In this document: positions 1 to 11,897 of the stretch, piece by piece
Position numbering within the stretch: the stretch's first letter is position 1
Layout: each line of letters begins with the position of its first letter
Assembly (NCBI GenBank): GCA_003116995.1
Contig: BDSL01000059.1
Span: 577,237-641,236, forward strand
DNA from: Yamagishiella unicocca
Lineage: Eukaryota; Chlorophyta; Chlorophyceae; Chlamydomonadales; Volvocaceae
Length of the DNA: 64,000 nucleotides
Direction of reading: 5' to 3'
The notes under the pieces: model-generated
Told to the model about the DNA's origin: nothing
The model's input: only the letters and a program-made list of their open reading frames with translations
Databases searched by the model: none
Translations under genes and position numbers: made by a program

Positions 1-2414
1 CGGAAGCAGACCGATAGGGTCTTCGATGCGCTTAACTGCGAAGAAAATGGAATTGCCGTACGGCAAGCTTCGCAGGATGCGCAGGAATTGCAATCGCGCA
101 TCCTCCTTGCTGAACTGCTCGAGTGCCCGGTAGCGAGCTGTCACATCCGCACGCCACTCCTCTCGTGGCCGCGTCATCAGCACCTGTTGCATCGAAGTCC
201 GAACATTGGCGTTGAGAAAGCTCCCACCCAGTCCTTGTCCACCAGGGCTGTCCTGCTCGGCCCCTCTGTACAGCCCGTGCGATGCCCGTGCGATGCATAC
301 ACATTGTGGCTGCCATACTCGACACACCTGCTTGGTGATGTACTTCTCAATGCAATTCATGATCTGCTCCTCGTTGTCGTTGTAAGTCGACGCGTGCTCC
401 GCCTGGATCTGTAGAGCGCACATCTGGCTCGCGTCCTCGCGCACCACTGGGTAGTTGCCCTGCATATCCCAGTTTCCCGTAGTGAGAGGTTGAAAGACCG
501 TTAAGCATACACCGCACAGAGCTGTATTCCAATTACGGATGCTTTCGATGACTTATGGGCGTGCGCATACGGCCCTACCCCCCTCCATCTTCATCACGCA
601 CCTGGAGATAGTCGTGCTGCGCCTGGACGTAGCTCAGGTTCACAAACTGCGGCTCTGTAATGGTCTCATCCGTCTCCCTGAACATGCGCTTCTTGAACAA
701 GAGTTTGCTCTGGAAGCCCTCCCGCGTCAGCTTTGAGTTACGGAACTCGCACAGGACATCCGCGACATATTTGTTGTCGTCCAGCAGGATGTGCTCATCA
801 GCGATCGGCTCCATGCCAGCCTGCGTATCAATGGGTGTCCAGCATTGCACAGGATCATATTGCCGCTACCATTAACATATCATGTGCCCCCGGGAGGGAC
901 TTCCTCTATAACTCGATATGCGACTGGTGCGCACCTGCTTCGCACCAACCGCCTTGCGGCACTCGAACAGGGTGAATGTTGTGTAGTTCTGCAGCTTAAT
1001 TATGTTCGCGAGCTGCTCCACGGCCTCCAGGACAGTGGTCGTGACATCGTAAGTCAGCTCCTCAAACGTCTCGTCCAGGAAGAACACAATGGTCTGTAGC
1101 TGGCGACCGTTGAGCAGCGCCTCGATCTCCTCGATTTGCGGCAGCTGGACAGGGCAGACAATAGGGGCCACGACCGCGTTCGCAACAAGCCGTGCATCTA
1201 CATAAGGGTGTGCAATTCCCATATTCGATTACCCGCATCATAAGTGTTCTTGGTGGACCCTCCCATAGGACCCTTTCACCACACCGATTTGCTACGCGTG
1301 CAACTACGTTAGTGAGCTGGCATCCAGGCGAGCCCAATAACCATGGAAGCTGTGGAACGTAGTATGCCTTCGGCTCCGACCACAAATTGAAGGCAGTTGC
1401 ACGTGCAGCTCAGCTTGTGTTTTCTTGCCGTACTTCTGTGCCCCGACCTAATGCATGGTATATTTCACCACCCAGCTTGTTTATTATTGCTGTGATGTCT
1501 GGATCACAGGCTGAGAGCTGTCCACCCACCGTCCGGCGCGGGCCAGCTTTGGCCGAGCGCTTGAGGCTGTTCCACGTACGCGTGGCCAGCTGGCGAACAA
1601 ATGCATCCTCCTGCTCCTCGTGCGCGACAGCGTGAATGTACTCGGATACCATGGTGACGAACTCCTGCGTGTGACCCACGGGAGGTGGTAGGCTGAGCCG
1701 TCTGGGGAAACATTGTCGCTGATCATCATGCTGTAATCTATCACTCGCACCTTCGAGGGAGGCATCGTGGACGCGACCAGGTGGAAGAGCTCCCACGCTT
1801 TGACCCGCGAGGATATGTTCGGATTGCCGCGCGTTTGCTTTATGAGCTGCATATACAGCTCGTCCTTGAGCTCGGGCCTCTTAAGACCCTGGTGAAGAAG
1901 CTTTTGAGCAATTTCCAAGCTCTGCACAGTTGGCAGCTGTTCACCGGTCTCGCCCATATACTTGAGAATGCCGCTGAACATCTTGACCGCCCGGCTGATA
2001 TGGTCATTGCTGAGCTTCAGCAAGGAGGTCGGAATTGATTCCTGTGGCAAAGTGAATGCTATGCAGTGAGCGACTGGTATGCGCCAGCCAACCGTAGGCA
2101 AGGAGATCCCTCACGTTTGAGAACATAAGAAGGTCGTCGAGGGTGAAGCCCCCAGAGCCTGTGGTACCAGCGCCACCGGGAGTCTTAGGCTTCCGCTTAA
2201 AGATGCTGAAGCCCTTTCCGCCCTTTGCCAAGGCCTTGAAGAACGCGTCCACCTGAAGCAAGCGCAAAGAACCCAGGGCGCTAATGGTACGCCCTGCCGC
2301 TCGCCCTGATCCCACCAGCGTAGTTCTAAGATACCTGGAAGTGATCTGCGTGGGCCTGGAGCCCATCCAAGCGGCTCCCCCGTCCGTCTTCATAGTCGTC
2401 GTCTTGAACTCCAT
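1..2414 (-). CDS. KCBP: Kinesin-like calmodulin-binding protein (KCBP), N-terminal part, partial
   Basis: Plant/algal KCBP (ZWICHEL type) is a minus-end kinesin-14 with an N-terminal MyTH4-FERM tail and a C-terminal motor; only the tail is here, and the gene runs off the left edge. Phase-consistent exons on the minus strand: 2115-2414 (or to 2252), 1751-2041, 1530-1664, 935-1144, 602-820, 328-459 and 1-183. The MyTH4 part reads SIPTSLLKLSNDHISRAVKM and, later, LKDELYMQLIKQTRGNP; the FERM part contains TIVFFLDETFEELTYDV, KLLFKKRMFRETDE, LSYVQAQHDYLQ and FLRILRSLPYGNSIFF, all close to plant KCBP. Each exon length keeps the phase. The start is uncertain: ATG 2414 is in frame with no splice, but TTGCTTCAG before 2252 is a good acceptor, so a 5' exon may lie upstream. 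It is divergent from VPS39. Confidence 0.9.
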
Positions 2415-3085
2415 AGGACTGAATGAAGGGGGGCCAACCAGGGCTCAGCAGCAAATTCCAGCACTGCCAATGACTGCTCGCTGATCTAGGCAGCACCTCA
2501 CGTTTTCATGAACTCCGTCGTCAGCCATCGGCCCCAAGCTCCCGACAGCCTACTAGAAGTCCCACGGCCAAGGCAGCGGGCGCTAGCAGAGCGGTAGCCT
2601 CGAAGGCAACTTCAATAGACTGTTAAAACCCTTGGATAGTGACGTTTGTGCAGCCAGGCTAAGGCAGAAAGTTAAGTTGGGGGATTTGACTGACAAGCGT
2701 TGGGTCTCCTAAGGTTAGACTAGAGACGAGAGGTTGCACCTTTGACCTCCACTATAATCCTAGCATATTCTGAAACAAAACAGGCGGCACAGCTTGTTTG
2801 GGTAAGGGTGGATGCCGTTTTACGGTTCCGTACTGGAGGGAAAACACGGACTTTCGGACCAATCCCACATGCTCCCAATTTGACACGAAGATGAACATGT
2901 TGTCGCAACGTAGGTGCAACTTACATGCAAAATGATGGATCCCTTTGCATTATATGACCCTAACGGTGTTCTAGGTTCGAAATGTTACCTGCATGCACAG
3001 CTTGTCTCGATAAAAACATGGATATTACAATGCCATATCAATAGCCGAAAGGTTGTTGTCTGATGCGGCGGAAACTGCGGAGGGC
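2415..3085. promoter_or_regulatory. Divergent intergenic region between KCBP and VPS39
   Basis: About 670 bp separates the provisional KCBP start (leftward) from the VPS39 ATG at 3086 (rightward). No convincing coding sequence is visible. It must hold both 5' UTRs and both promoters, and perhaps a 5' KCBP exon. The stretch 2960-3050 is AT-richer, but no clear TATA box was identified. Confidence 0.4.
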
Positions 3086-6000
3086 ATGATGGATTCCGCG
3101 ACCACCAAGGCCTATGAGGCCTTCAGGGTGCAACCCATCATCGAGAGTTTGCCTGGACACCAGCGAGTCGAGTCACTTTGCTGCTGGGATGAATACTTGC
3201 TGGTCGGGCTTCAGGACGGCACTGTCGTGCAATACTCGGCACAACGTGACGGGGGACCGTGGCAGGTAGCAACCATAGGGCGGACGTCGCATGTCGTCAT
3301 GGTCTCCTCGGATGGGTTGTAGATCCGGGCTGCCCAGTTGTCCCACGAAGTCCACGCCTCCTCGGCCTTCCTTTCAAGGACGGCAATACACGCCGGCCCT
3401 GGCCAGTTTCCTACCCGCTCTAGCGCATTCTCCGCAGCCTTCAATCACACCCGTCACGCCTAGTTTCGTAATCACAGCCAGCTGTCTCACCAACACCTCC
3501 CCGGGCAGCTCGTAACGCAACCTCTTTCCGATGCCACCGCCTAAAGGTTGTTAAGGGCCGGCGCAGCCTGGAACGTAAGGCCGTGGTGCAGATGGCCACT
3601 GTACGGGTGGCGTCGCGGGCGCTGCTGCTGACGCTCACAGAGGACGGCGTCAACCTGCTCACGCTGCCGGACATGCAGCTCAAGTTCCAGCCCATGGGCT
3701 CACGTGGGGCGTCCTTGTTTGCCTGGAGTGAGGAGAGCCAGCTGCTGGCGGTGGCGGTGCGACGCAAGGTGCATAAGGGGCGGGGGGCGTCGAGGGCGGG
3801 GGGCCAAAGCGCACCGTGGCTCCCTCCCTATCATACACCGGTGCTGCCATGGCGCACGAACAGGGGTAAGACGGAACAACACGCTGTGCTCCTAGGGCGT
3901 GCCTGGCCGGCTAGCTGGAGGGTGTAATTACGGGTGGGCCTCAGGGCCAAAGCGGAATGGTCATGTACGGCATGTGTGCCATCACAGCCGCCTGTCGGTG
4001 TCGCGTCGCCAAGGCGGCTGCACGCAGTCCAGTTGCCGCCGTGCTGGCAGCCCTAAGCCATACCGAGACCCCGACCCCGGCACCGACCCCAGCCCCGACC
4101 CCGGCACCGACCCCGACCCCGGCCCCAGCCCCGACCCCGGCACCGACCCCGACCCCGACCCCAGCCCTGGCCCCGACCCCGACCCCGACACCTGACTCCA
4201 CTCCCGTGTGCCGCAGGTCATCCTGTACCAGCTGCGCGGCAGCGAGCTGTTGGAGGCTGGCGAGCGCACGGCATCGGACGTGGTGTCGGCCATGGTGTGG
4301 GTGGGCGCCGGGATGCTTTTGCTGGGCATGCGCCGCCAGTACGTGCTGCTCAACACAGGCACTGGTGGGTGCTCAAGGCCTAACGCGAGGGGTTGGGTTT
4401 TGAGGAAGACTCGTGGATGCGAGGGGGGCCTGCCGGCGACAGGGCAGGGGTTGTGAGGAAAACCCGTGTACCCTCCACACACCTCCACCTCAATCCTAAT
4501 GCCCTCCCTTCCGCCCTCGGCCGCTGCCGGGGTGACCTGCAGCCGCTGTTGCCGATGTCGCGCCCACCGGCACCGCACCCCATCCGCTGGCGCAGCTCTG
4601 CCCCGGCGGGCAGGAGATGTTGCTGGTCCGCGACTCCAGCACATACTACCACAGCACCACGGACGGCCGCTACAGCCGCCGGCGCCACCTAGTCTGGTCG
4701 GAGCCGTTGCTGGTGAGGGTTGCTGCCACTACGTTACTGCTGTTGCTGCTGCTGTGCTACTGCTGCCTCTGTTTGCTATGTGGCGCAAGCATCGCGGCGA
4801 GGGGACTCCGTGCATAGCGACGCTGAGCGGTGCCGCCTGCCAGGCGGGAAGGGGTGTCTGATGGACCTGTCGTGCCCGGGGATCTCTTGATGGCGATGTG
4901 AGGTTGAGCGGCTTGGTTTTCTCTAGCGCACCGAAACCGCGTCTCGGGCCTTATCTCGGGCCTTATTCCCCGTAGGCTCTGGCGTCCGCGGGCACCTACG
5001 CGGTCGCCGTCACAGCCAGTGGACTGGAGGTCCGCAGCCTGCGGCGCGTGGCGGAGGGCCATGTCGTACAGCGGGTGACGCTGGCGGAGCCGCCGCGGCC
5101 GGTGCCGCCGGCGGTTTCGGGGGACGGCGCCGTGTTCGTGGTGACGGCGGGTGAGGTCGCGGCGGGCGTGTGCGGCGAGGGCGCGAGGCGCAGCACGTGG
5201 CTGGGCGGCTGGTGCCTAGGTAGCCGGTAGCACTAGACAGCTGGGGTAATGCGCGCCGTGGATTGCGGGACCCCATGCCTGCTTGCAGCTCCCGGTTGAG
5301 TGAATCGCCATCCTTGGCTTACCCTTGCGCTTTACTTGACACTTCCACACATCCAACGCGAGTAATATTTGTTCCTTTTTGGTACGCCCGCGGGATACTT
5401 TGCAATAACCGGCCTGTCCCGCTCCCGTTGTCCGACAGCCACCGCCGCCACCACCCTCGCCGGTGCCGCTGCTGGCGGCGGTGCCAGCGCCGGCGGCAGC
5501 GCCATCTACCAGCTGGTGCGCGTGCCTCTTGAGGAGCAGGCGCATACGCTGGCGGAGATGGGGGAGTACAGCGAGGCACTCGCGCTGGCGGAGATGGTAG
5601 ACGACGACGACGAGGTCGGCAGCGGCGCCGCAGCCGCTGCCCACAGGACGCCGCCGTCATCTGGCGGCGGCGCAGGCCCCGCGCCGGATGACGCCGACGC
5701 AGCGGCGGCGGCAGCGGCGAAGGGCGCGCCGCGTAAGCCTGCCAGCAGCCGGCGGGCGCTGCTGGAGGAGCGGCTGCGGCTGGCGTACGGGCATTACCTG
5801 TTCAAGGCCGGGGAGTACGATGAGGGGATGGCCCAGCTGGCGCTGTGCAAGTAAGTCCATCCCTTGCGATCAGCTCGTGTACAGTGCGCGTCAGACATGG
5901 TGCGAGGCTGCGAGGCTGCGCACTCCTCTCCGGATAGCAGCCGCTACCTCATTCTACTGTGCCCCCGGACAGCACCTTCGCTACCCGCGCACCACCCAGG

Positions 6001-9000
6001 CGACTTGCCCACCGACCCGCCGCAGGTCCACCCGGGCGCTCGTGCTGCTGCGGCTGTTCCCCTCCCTGGTGCCAGCCAAGTTCCAGCACTACCTCCCCAC
6101 CGAGGCCGCCGGCCAGCCGCTTCCAGTCGTGTCGGAGCCCACGGGCGAGGCGTACGGCGCCGCGGTGTCGCAGCTGCTGCCGTACATCTTGAGTCACCGC
6201 ACGCGCGCCATCACTGCATTGGCGGAGCAGGAGGAGGAGGCCAAGGCGGCGGCGACGATGAGTCACGAGGGCAAGGCGGCGGCGGCGGACGGGGCGGGCC
6301 CCGCCGGCTCCAAGACCGGCTCAGCGGCGACCAACGGGGCTGCGGGTGACTCAGCACGGCGGCAGCTGCAGGAGAGGGAGCGGAGCAGCAGCAACTCGCA
6401 GGCGTCGTCATCGGCGCTGGCCGGGGGCCCGCCGGCCGCCGGCGGCGGCGACAGCAGCGAGTTGCTGTTGGCTCCGCCTCCGGCGCTGCCGCCTAGGGAG
6501 CTGCTGGTGGTGCTGGACACTGCCATCGTGCGGATCATGGTCGTCATGCCGGACACGGGCTCGCTGCTGCGCTTCGTGCAACTCACCAACTACATCGACT
6601 TGCTGGAGGGGGAGCAGGTGGGCACCAGGTCGAGTTAGGCCGGACTGCGTTAACTGTGTCGTGGCGGCCTGGGTTCGCATCGAGTCGCGTCCTAATTAGG
6701 ACACCGCTGCGCGGTGTGATCGCTGCTGAAGCCGCCGGCGCTGCCGCTGCTGTCGCTGCTTCGCAGGCTCTATCCGACAGCGGCATGTACGCCGAGCTGG
6801 CGGCGCTGTACAAGTACAACGGCTGCCACGAGCAGGGGCTGGAGCTGCTGCGGAAGCTCAGCCAGGAGCCGGGCGCGCTGCCGCGGCCGGCGAGAGGAGC
6901 GGCCGCAGGTGTGGGGCTGAGCTGCGGGACTGAGCTAGTGCGTGGAACCGTGGGTTTCGAGGGAGACCCGTGGATGCCAGAACAACCTATTTAGAACAGA
7001 CGTTTTGAGGTGCATGCTGGAGAACTGTGGAACCGTGGTTGGGAAAGGGCTCCTGGAATTTCGGCGATCGGCTGCGTGCTCTGGACCGTGCATGCTGGTT
7101 GGTCGCCCTCAAGCCACCCCTCCGCGAACAGGCTGGCGCCAAAACAAAAACCACGCAATGCAACGCTACGCTATGCACACCGCAAAACCACCTCTTGGCA
7201 CCCCTGGCCGCATGCCCCTTCCCGGCTCCCTTCCCTCCAGACCTGCCGGGCCTGCCCGGCGTGTGGGCCGCTGTGCGCTACATGGTGTCCCTCTCCGCCG
7301 AGCACGCCGCCACCATCCAACGCCACGCTGGCTGGATCCTTGCCGCCGACCCGGAGGCTGGCCTCTCAGCGCTGCTGCACATGCGGCCGCCGCTGCACCC
7401 CTCCCTGGCGCTGTCGATCCTCAACCAGCACAGCCGCCACTACTGCGGGCTGTACCTGGAGACCGCGCTTCAGATCGGCGTGGCGCTGCCGCAGGACTAC
7501 CACAACGAGCTGCTGCTCATCTACTTGCGGGACATCCTCTCAAAGGTGGGTGAAACCCTAAGTCCCCAAACCTTGTTGCATAATTATCAGGAAGCGTTGG
7601 TCGCGAGGGGAGCCTGGGGTTTTACGTGCCCCTTCCGGTGCCAGCTCTCCCCGCCCCGCCGCTTTAGTATTTGGGAAACTGTTTGTGGTTGCCCTGACCC
7701 TGACCTAACGGGTACCTCCAATCGTTCCTTCCCCTCAGGAGCCCCTCTCCCCCAGTCGAGCCAGCAACCACAGCGGCGACGAGCTCAAGGAGCTGCTCCT
7801 GTCTCACCGCCCCGACCCCAACCAGCCCCCGCTGCTCTTCCCAGAGGACATCGCGCACGCGCTCCTCAACAACCCGCCGCCGCAGAGCGCCGCAGCAGCA
7901 GCCGCAGCGGCCGCCCGCCGCTTCGCCAGCGCGCCCGCGTCGTCGGTCGGCACGCCTAGCGGCATCTCGCGGGTGGCCTCACAGACCAGCCTGCAGAGCG
8001 GCCAGGGCGCGGCGGGGAGAGCTGGGGGCGGTAAGCAGGGAGGCAGGTCCAGATCCACCGGGGCGGGGACGGGGGCGGGAGTGGCGGTGCAGTCGGGTCC
8101 GGCGTCGGTGGCTTCGACGCAGGACAGCGAGAGGTCGTCTGGGGATGATGAGGACAATGAGGACGATGAGGACCAAGATGACGAAGACGGGGAGGGCTCC
8201 GGCGCGGAGGTTGACGGCGGCAGCGGGCGGACGTCCAGGCCGGTGACGCCGAGCAACGCGGCGGCGGCGCGGCAGCGGCAGCCGGGCGCACGTTCACCCC
8301 CCGCACGTGGGGCTGCAGCCGCCACGGCACCCCGGCAGCCCCCTCCTCCTCCGCGGACCCCCCCTCGACGTCCATCCGCCACCACAACAACAACCACGAC
8401 GACGTCGCCTGCCCAGTCGCGAGGAGCTCGGACCTCCAGGCGGCCCCGCCGGCCCCGCCGCTCCAGCGCTGGCACCCTAGGCGCCGCCGGTAAGCCGCCG
8501 CTGCCGCCGTATCCCGCCGCCGGGACCTCCCTCTCGTCGCCACGGGCAGGCCCGGACGCCGAAGCCGCAGCCTCGGCGGCCACGGCCGCGGCCGCCGGAC
8601 CGTCGCTGTACCAGCGGCTCCGAGACCTCGTCTACACGTCGCCGTACATCGACCCCGGCTACGTGCTCGACAAGCTGCCCACGGGGGAGCTGCTGGAGAT
8701 CCGTGCGCTCATGCTGGAGCGGCTGGGCAACCACCGGGAGGCGCTGCGGCTCTACGTGCACGCGCTAAGGGATCTGACGGCGGCGGAGGCGTACTGCGAT
8801 CGGGTCTACGCCGCCACGGCTGCCGCCGCCGGCGGCGGCGATGGCCACGGCAGACCGCCGCCGCCGGCGGCAGGCCGCGACTCCCTAGACGCGGGGGTGC
8901 TGGGCGGTCCTGGCCGCCCCGGAGACATCTACCTGCAGCTGGTGCAGGCGCTGTTCGACGGACCGGAGAGCTGTCCCTCCGCGGCGGCCGTCGCGGCGGC

Positions 9001-10095
9001 AGGCGGTTTCGGAGCCGCGCCGGCGGGGGGCTGGCTAGCGGGGCGCGAGGCGGAGGGTGGCGCGAAGCTGGACCCCGCGACGTGGCAGGCTCTGTCGCGA
9101 TTGCTTAGCCGGAAGAGGGACCGGATGGATCCGATGCAGGTGAGGTTTGGTTTCGGAGCGGGTTTTGGTTTGGGTGTGGGCTCATAGGGGAGGCAGCACG
9201 CGCATGCCGGGTCGAACGCAACGAGGGATTCTTGCCGTCGAGCAGTCAGTAAGCTGAGGCGCCGGGGTGCTGAGTTGAGCGCTGCCAGAACTTTTTGGCG
9301 GTGCGCCGCATGGGGCTGGCCGGAGGTGAAGCTTATTACCCTGGTGTGCAGACACCGCGCGTTGTAGCGCGCGTGTGGTACAATACCGAAGCGTGGATTA
9401 CTCCTCATATGAACCCTCGAACAGCGGCAAACGAGGTTTCGCAAGGTAAACATGACACCTCAACCCGCGCCATCGGTTGTTGCTTCTCATTGCCCGATCC
9501 CCGGGTTTCTTTTCATTCCCAAACCGCCGTTCCTGTCCGCTGCTGCTGCCACCGTGTCCATGCCGCCACCGTGTCCATGCTGCCGCCGTGTCCATGCCGC
9601 CACCGTGTCCATGCTGCCGCCACCGTGTCCGTGTCGTCGCAGGTGCTCACGCTGCTGCCCGACGGCGTGGCCGTGTTGGACGTGCTGCCCTGGCTGGAGG
9701 GCGCGCTGCGCTACACGCTGGAGGCGCGCCGCAACCTGTCGGTCATCCGGCAGCTGCGCCGCAGCGAGAACCTGTCAGCGCTGGAGGACGCAGTGCGCAT
9801 GCGGCAGCACCGCGTGGTGGTGACTTCGGAGCGGGCGTGCTCGCTGTGCCACAAGCGCATCGGCAGCGCGGTGTCGGTGTCGTACCCGGGGGGGCTGCTG
9901 GCGCACTACCTGTGCCACAAGAGGTACACCGGCGGCGCGGGCGGCGGCGGGGGGGCTGAGGCGGGCGGCGGAGGGGTCGGGACCGCGGTGCCGGGCGGCG
10001 GCGGCGGCGTCCTGGTGGTGGAGATGCAGCACGGCGGGCCGCGTGGCGTCCGGGGCGCTAGCGCGGGAGGCGCGGAGGTTGCGACATGGGCGTAG
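3086..10095 (+). CDS. VPS39: VPS39/VAM6-like HOPS subunit (CNH domain, vacuolar sorting protein 39)
   Basis: VPS39 is the Rab7-facing subunit of the HOPS tethering complex, which acts in late endosome to vacuole fusion. Model: 3086-3265, 3547-3768, 4217-4364, 4543-4712, 4976-5150, 5439-5850, 6026-6617, 6767-6908, 7241-7545, 7739-9139, 9643-10095 (1,399 aa); every junction is GT/AG and keeps phase. The N-terminus is a citron-homology propeller ([35 protein letters not shown]). Helical clathrin-repeat-like sequence follows ([40 protein letters not shown]). The last exon carries the VPS39 C-terminal region with a zinc-binding-like CSLCHKR near residue 1315 and a second LCHKR. The 1,401-nt exon 10 adds a long Ser/Ala/acidic linker, making the protein longer than typical relatives of about 850-1,000 aa. 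ATG 3086 is the first in frame. A TGTAA candidate lies at 10419. The related TGFBRAP1/VPS3 is the alternative. Confidence 0.88.
4060..4198. repeat. CCGACC/CCAGCC hexanucleotide microsatellite in VPS39 intron 2
   Basis: About 140 bp of nearly pure CCCCGACCCCGGCACCGACC-type sequence lies just before the acceptor at 4216. It is open in several frames as Pro-Thr or Pro-Asp repeats, but it sits between phase-matched exons and is best read as intronic. Confidence 0.8.
9541..9640. repeat. Minisatellite (GCCGCCACCGTGTCCATGCT-type units) in VPS39 last intron
   Basis: Roughly five imperfect units of 15-21 bp containing CACCGTGTCCATG end directly at the acceptor of the last VPS39 exon (9643). Confidence 0.75.
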
Positions 10096-10922
10096 GCAGG
10101 AGGGTTAGGGCTTTGCTTGCGAGGGGAGGGGAGGGGCGGCTCGCGCAGGTCGGCGGGATAACGGAAGGGAATTGGAAGGCGCATGGGCATGCGCGGATGT
10201 AGGTCTGTCATGGTCTGGACCTCGGATGCGGGACGTTTATGAGGGGGTCGTGTCGGGTCAAAGCTGTCGGATCACCGGGAGCCCTTTGACTTCGCGAGAC
10301 GTCTGGCCTGAAATGGCTGTTTGGAATTGTATTCTAGGCGACCCGAGTTTCCTTGACAGGTTTGCTAGTGATGTGCCGTACGCTGCGTTGGTTTGACAAC
10401 GGTGAGGGCCAATTCGAATGTAATGATGCTACATTAGTCTTATAAGAAAGGCAGTGTGGTTTTGGCCAACATTTTGCATAGGTTGCGCGCATCTATCCAA
10501 TTCTGGGCCTCCGTTTCGACCGCTATCGTCCGCTACGTCTGCTGTAGCCCGCGCTGAAGGCTTCGCTGAAGCCACGCAGATTTTTATGCATAGTTCCTCA
10601 GCCGCTGTATAAGGCCGTCCGGCGCACCGCGCAGGAGCCTCCCGTTTTGATCGTCCACAGCTAGAAACGGCGTACAGAACTCGACACGTCAAAACGACCG
10701 CAGTACGTCACACCAGCAAGATGCGGGGCCACAGAGTGTGGCCGGTGACGCAAGACCCACCAGAAATCATTGCAGCACAATGCCACGGAACAGCCGCTGA
10801 TCCCGTTCTGGTTGCTGCAACCTCTTCGAAGGTGGGCGCGCACTTTTTGCTTGTAAATTTGGAGGCCACTGATACTAAATATATTACATAAACCTGTCGC
10901 GGCACTGCAGGTCTTGTCTGCC
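10096..10922. other. VPS39 3' region and intergenic DNA
   Basis: No coding signal is recognised. TGTAA at 10419-10423 is a candidate polyadenylation signal for VPS39. An AT-rich stretch at 10870-10892 (TAAATATATTACATAAAC) just before the next ATG could supply a TATA-like element. Confidence 0.4.
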
Positions 10923-11897
10923 ATGGCTGCGTTTGTCAGTGCAGCGAGGCAACGACCAAAAGGGGGCTCTTCACCGGTGATACCATTCGGCGAGCCTGAA
11001 GTATGTGCAGATATAGCATTTCAAGACCAGTCTGCTAAAGTTGGCAGTAGTCCGGACTCCAAGAAATTGCTGTCTGGCATGCGAGCTCGATGCGGTTGGA
11101 CAAGCAACTCCCTGCCATCAACATCGCGGACACTACAACGACAGCCTAACAGCATGCCAATCTGGCACGAAGCGAGCGGGCCGCCTCCCCTGCGCCGATG
11201 CATCAGCGCTGGGGGTGCCGGCTGCGGGACCAGCAGCAGCGCAGATGGCGGAACGCGAAGCACCGATGCCACTGCTTCTAAGGGAACAGCTCCAAGCAGG
11301 ACGTCGGACACAGGCTCGGCTTCGACTTGCGCCGCTGCGAGCTCATCCTCCGCGTCGTTGCTCGACGCGCTCCAGAATGTCGCAGAGGCGGCGTCCACCA
11401 CGGCCTGCGCACTGTCTTCTGCGCGCCAAGACCACGAAAATGCGTTGCAGAAGCAACGTGAGCAGTTCCAGCTGCTCATGGAGGGCATGCGCGCTCGCAG
11501 CAGCGCGCAGCGCAGCAGCGGGCCTTCCAGTTCGATCGCAGCGCTCCGCGCCGGCCTGCAAAGCAGCACCGGCGGACACCTCCCCACGCCCACAACCTCC
11601 CCGCCGCCGCACCCACATCAGCCCCGGCAGAGCGAGCCCCAGCTGCTCTCCATCACGCAAACATACCGCGGCGTGCACTTCAGCATGCCGCTGGGGTGCC
11701 GCATAGAGAGCGGCGAGCGGGCTTCCAACGTGACGGTGTTGGGTCCGCGAGTGCATGTCTCACTGGACTTCCGGGACGAGGGCCGGAAAGTCGTACTCGT
11801 GTCGTCCAACTGTGTGTGCACAGTGAAACGGATGGACGGGCGCGTGCTGGTGAACATCCTGCCGCCGTTGGAGGGGCGGTCTCGGTCGGACTCCTGA
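10923..11897 (+). CDS. Orphan single-exon protein, 324 aa
   Basis: An uninterrupted reading frame runs from ATG 10923 to TGA 11895-11897 with no splice needed. No family is recognised. The middle is Ser/Ala/Thr-rich low complexity; about residues 155-185 look helical or coiled-coil (QDHENALQKQREQFQLLMEG). After a Pro/His linker (PPPHPHQPRQ), the last 85 residues look like a compact beta-rich domain (ITQTYRGVHFSMPLGCRI; VHVSLDFRDEGRKVVLVSSN). An AT-rich element sits about 40 bp upstream and a TGTAA at 11965-11969, which fit a real transcription unit. It could also be the last exon of a gene with a missed 5' exon. No function is proposed. Confidence 0.5.
   Translation: MAAFVSAARQRPKGGSSPVIPFGEPEVCADIAFQDQSAKVGSSPDSKKLLSGMRARCGWTSNSLPSTSRTLQRQPNSMPIWHEASGPPPLRRCISAGGAGCGTSSSADGGTRSTDATASKGTAPSRTSDTGSASTCAAASSSSASLLDALQNVAEAASTTACALSSARQDHENALQKQREQFQLLMEGMRARSSAQRSSGPSSSIAALRAGLQSSTGGHLPTPTTSPPPHPHQPRQSEPQLLSITQTYRGVHFSMPLGCRIESGERASNVTVLGPRVHVSLDFRDEGRKVVLVSSNCVCTVKRMDGRVLVNILPPLEGRSRSDS

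Noticed and set aside
32..532. Short frames opposite to KCBP at the left edge
   Set aside because: Shadows of KCBP exons, which match plant KCBP on the minus strand with correct splice phases.
3899..4644. Pro/Thr/Asp and Gly/Val repeat frames on both strands
   Set aside because: Translation of a hexanucleotide microsatellite in a VPS39 intron; the flanking VPS39 exons join in phase without it.
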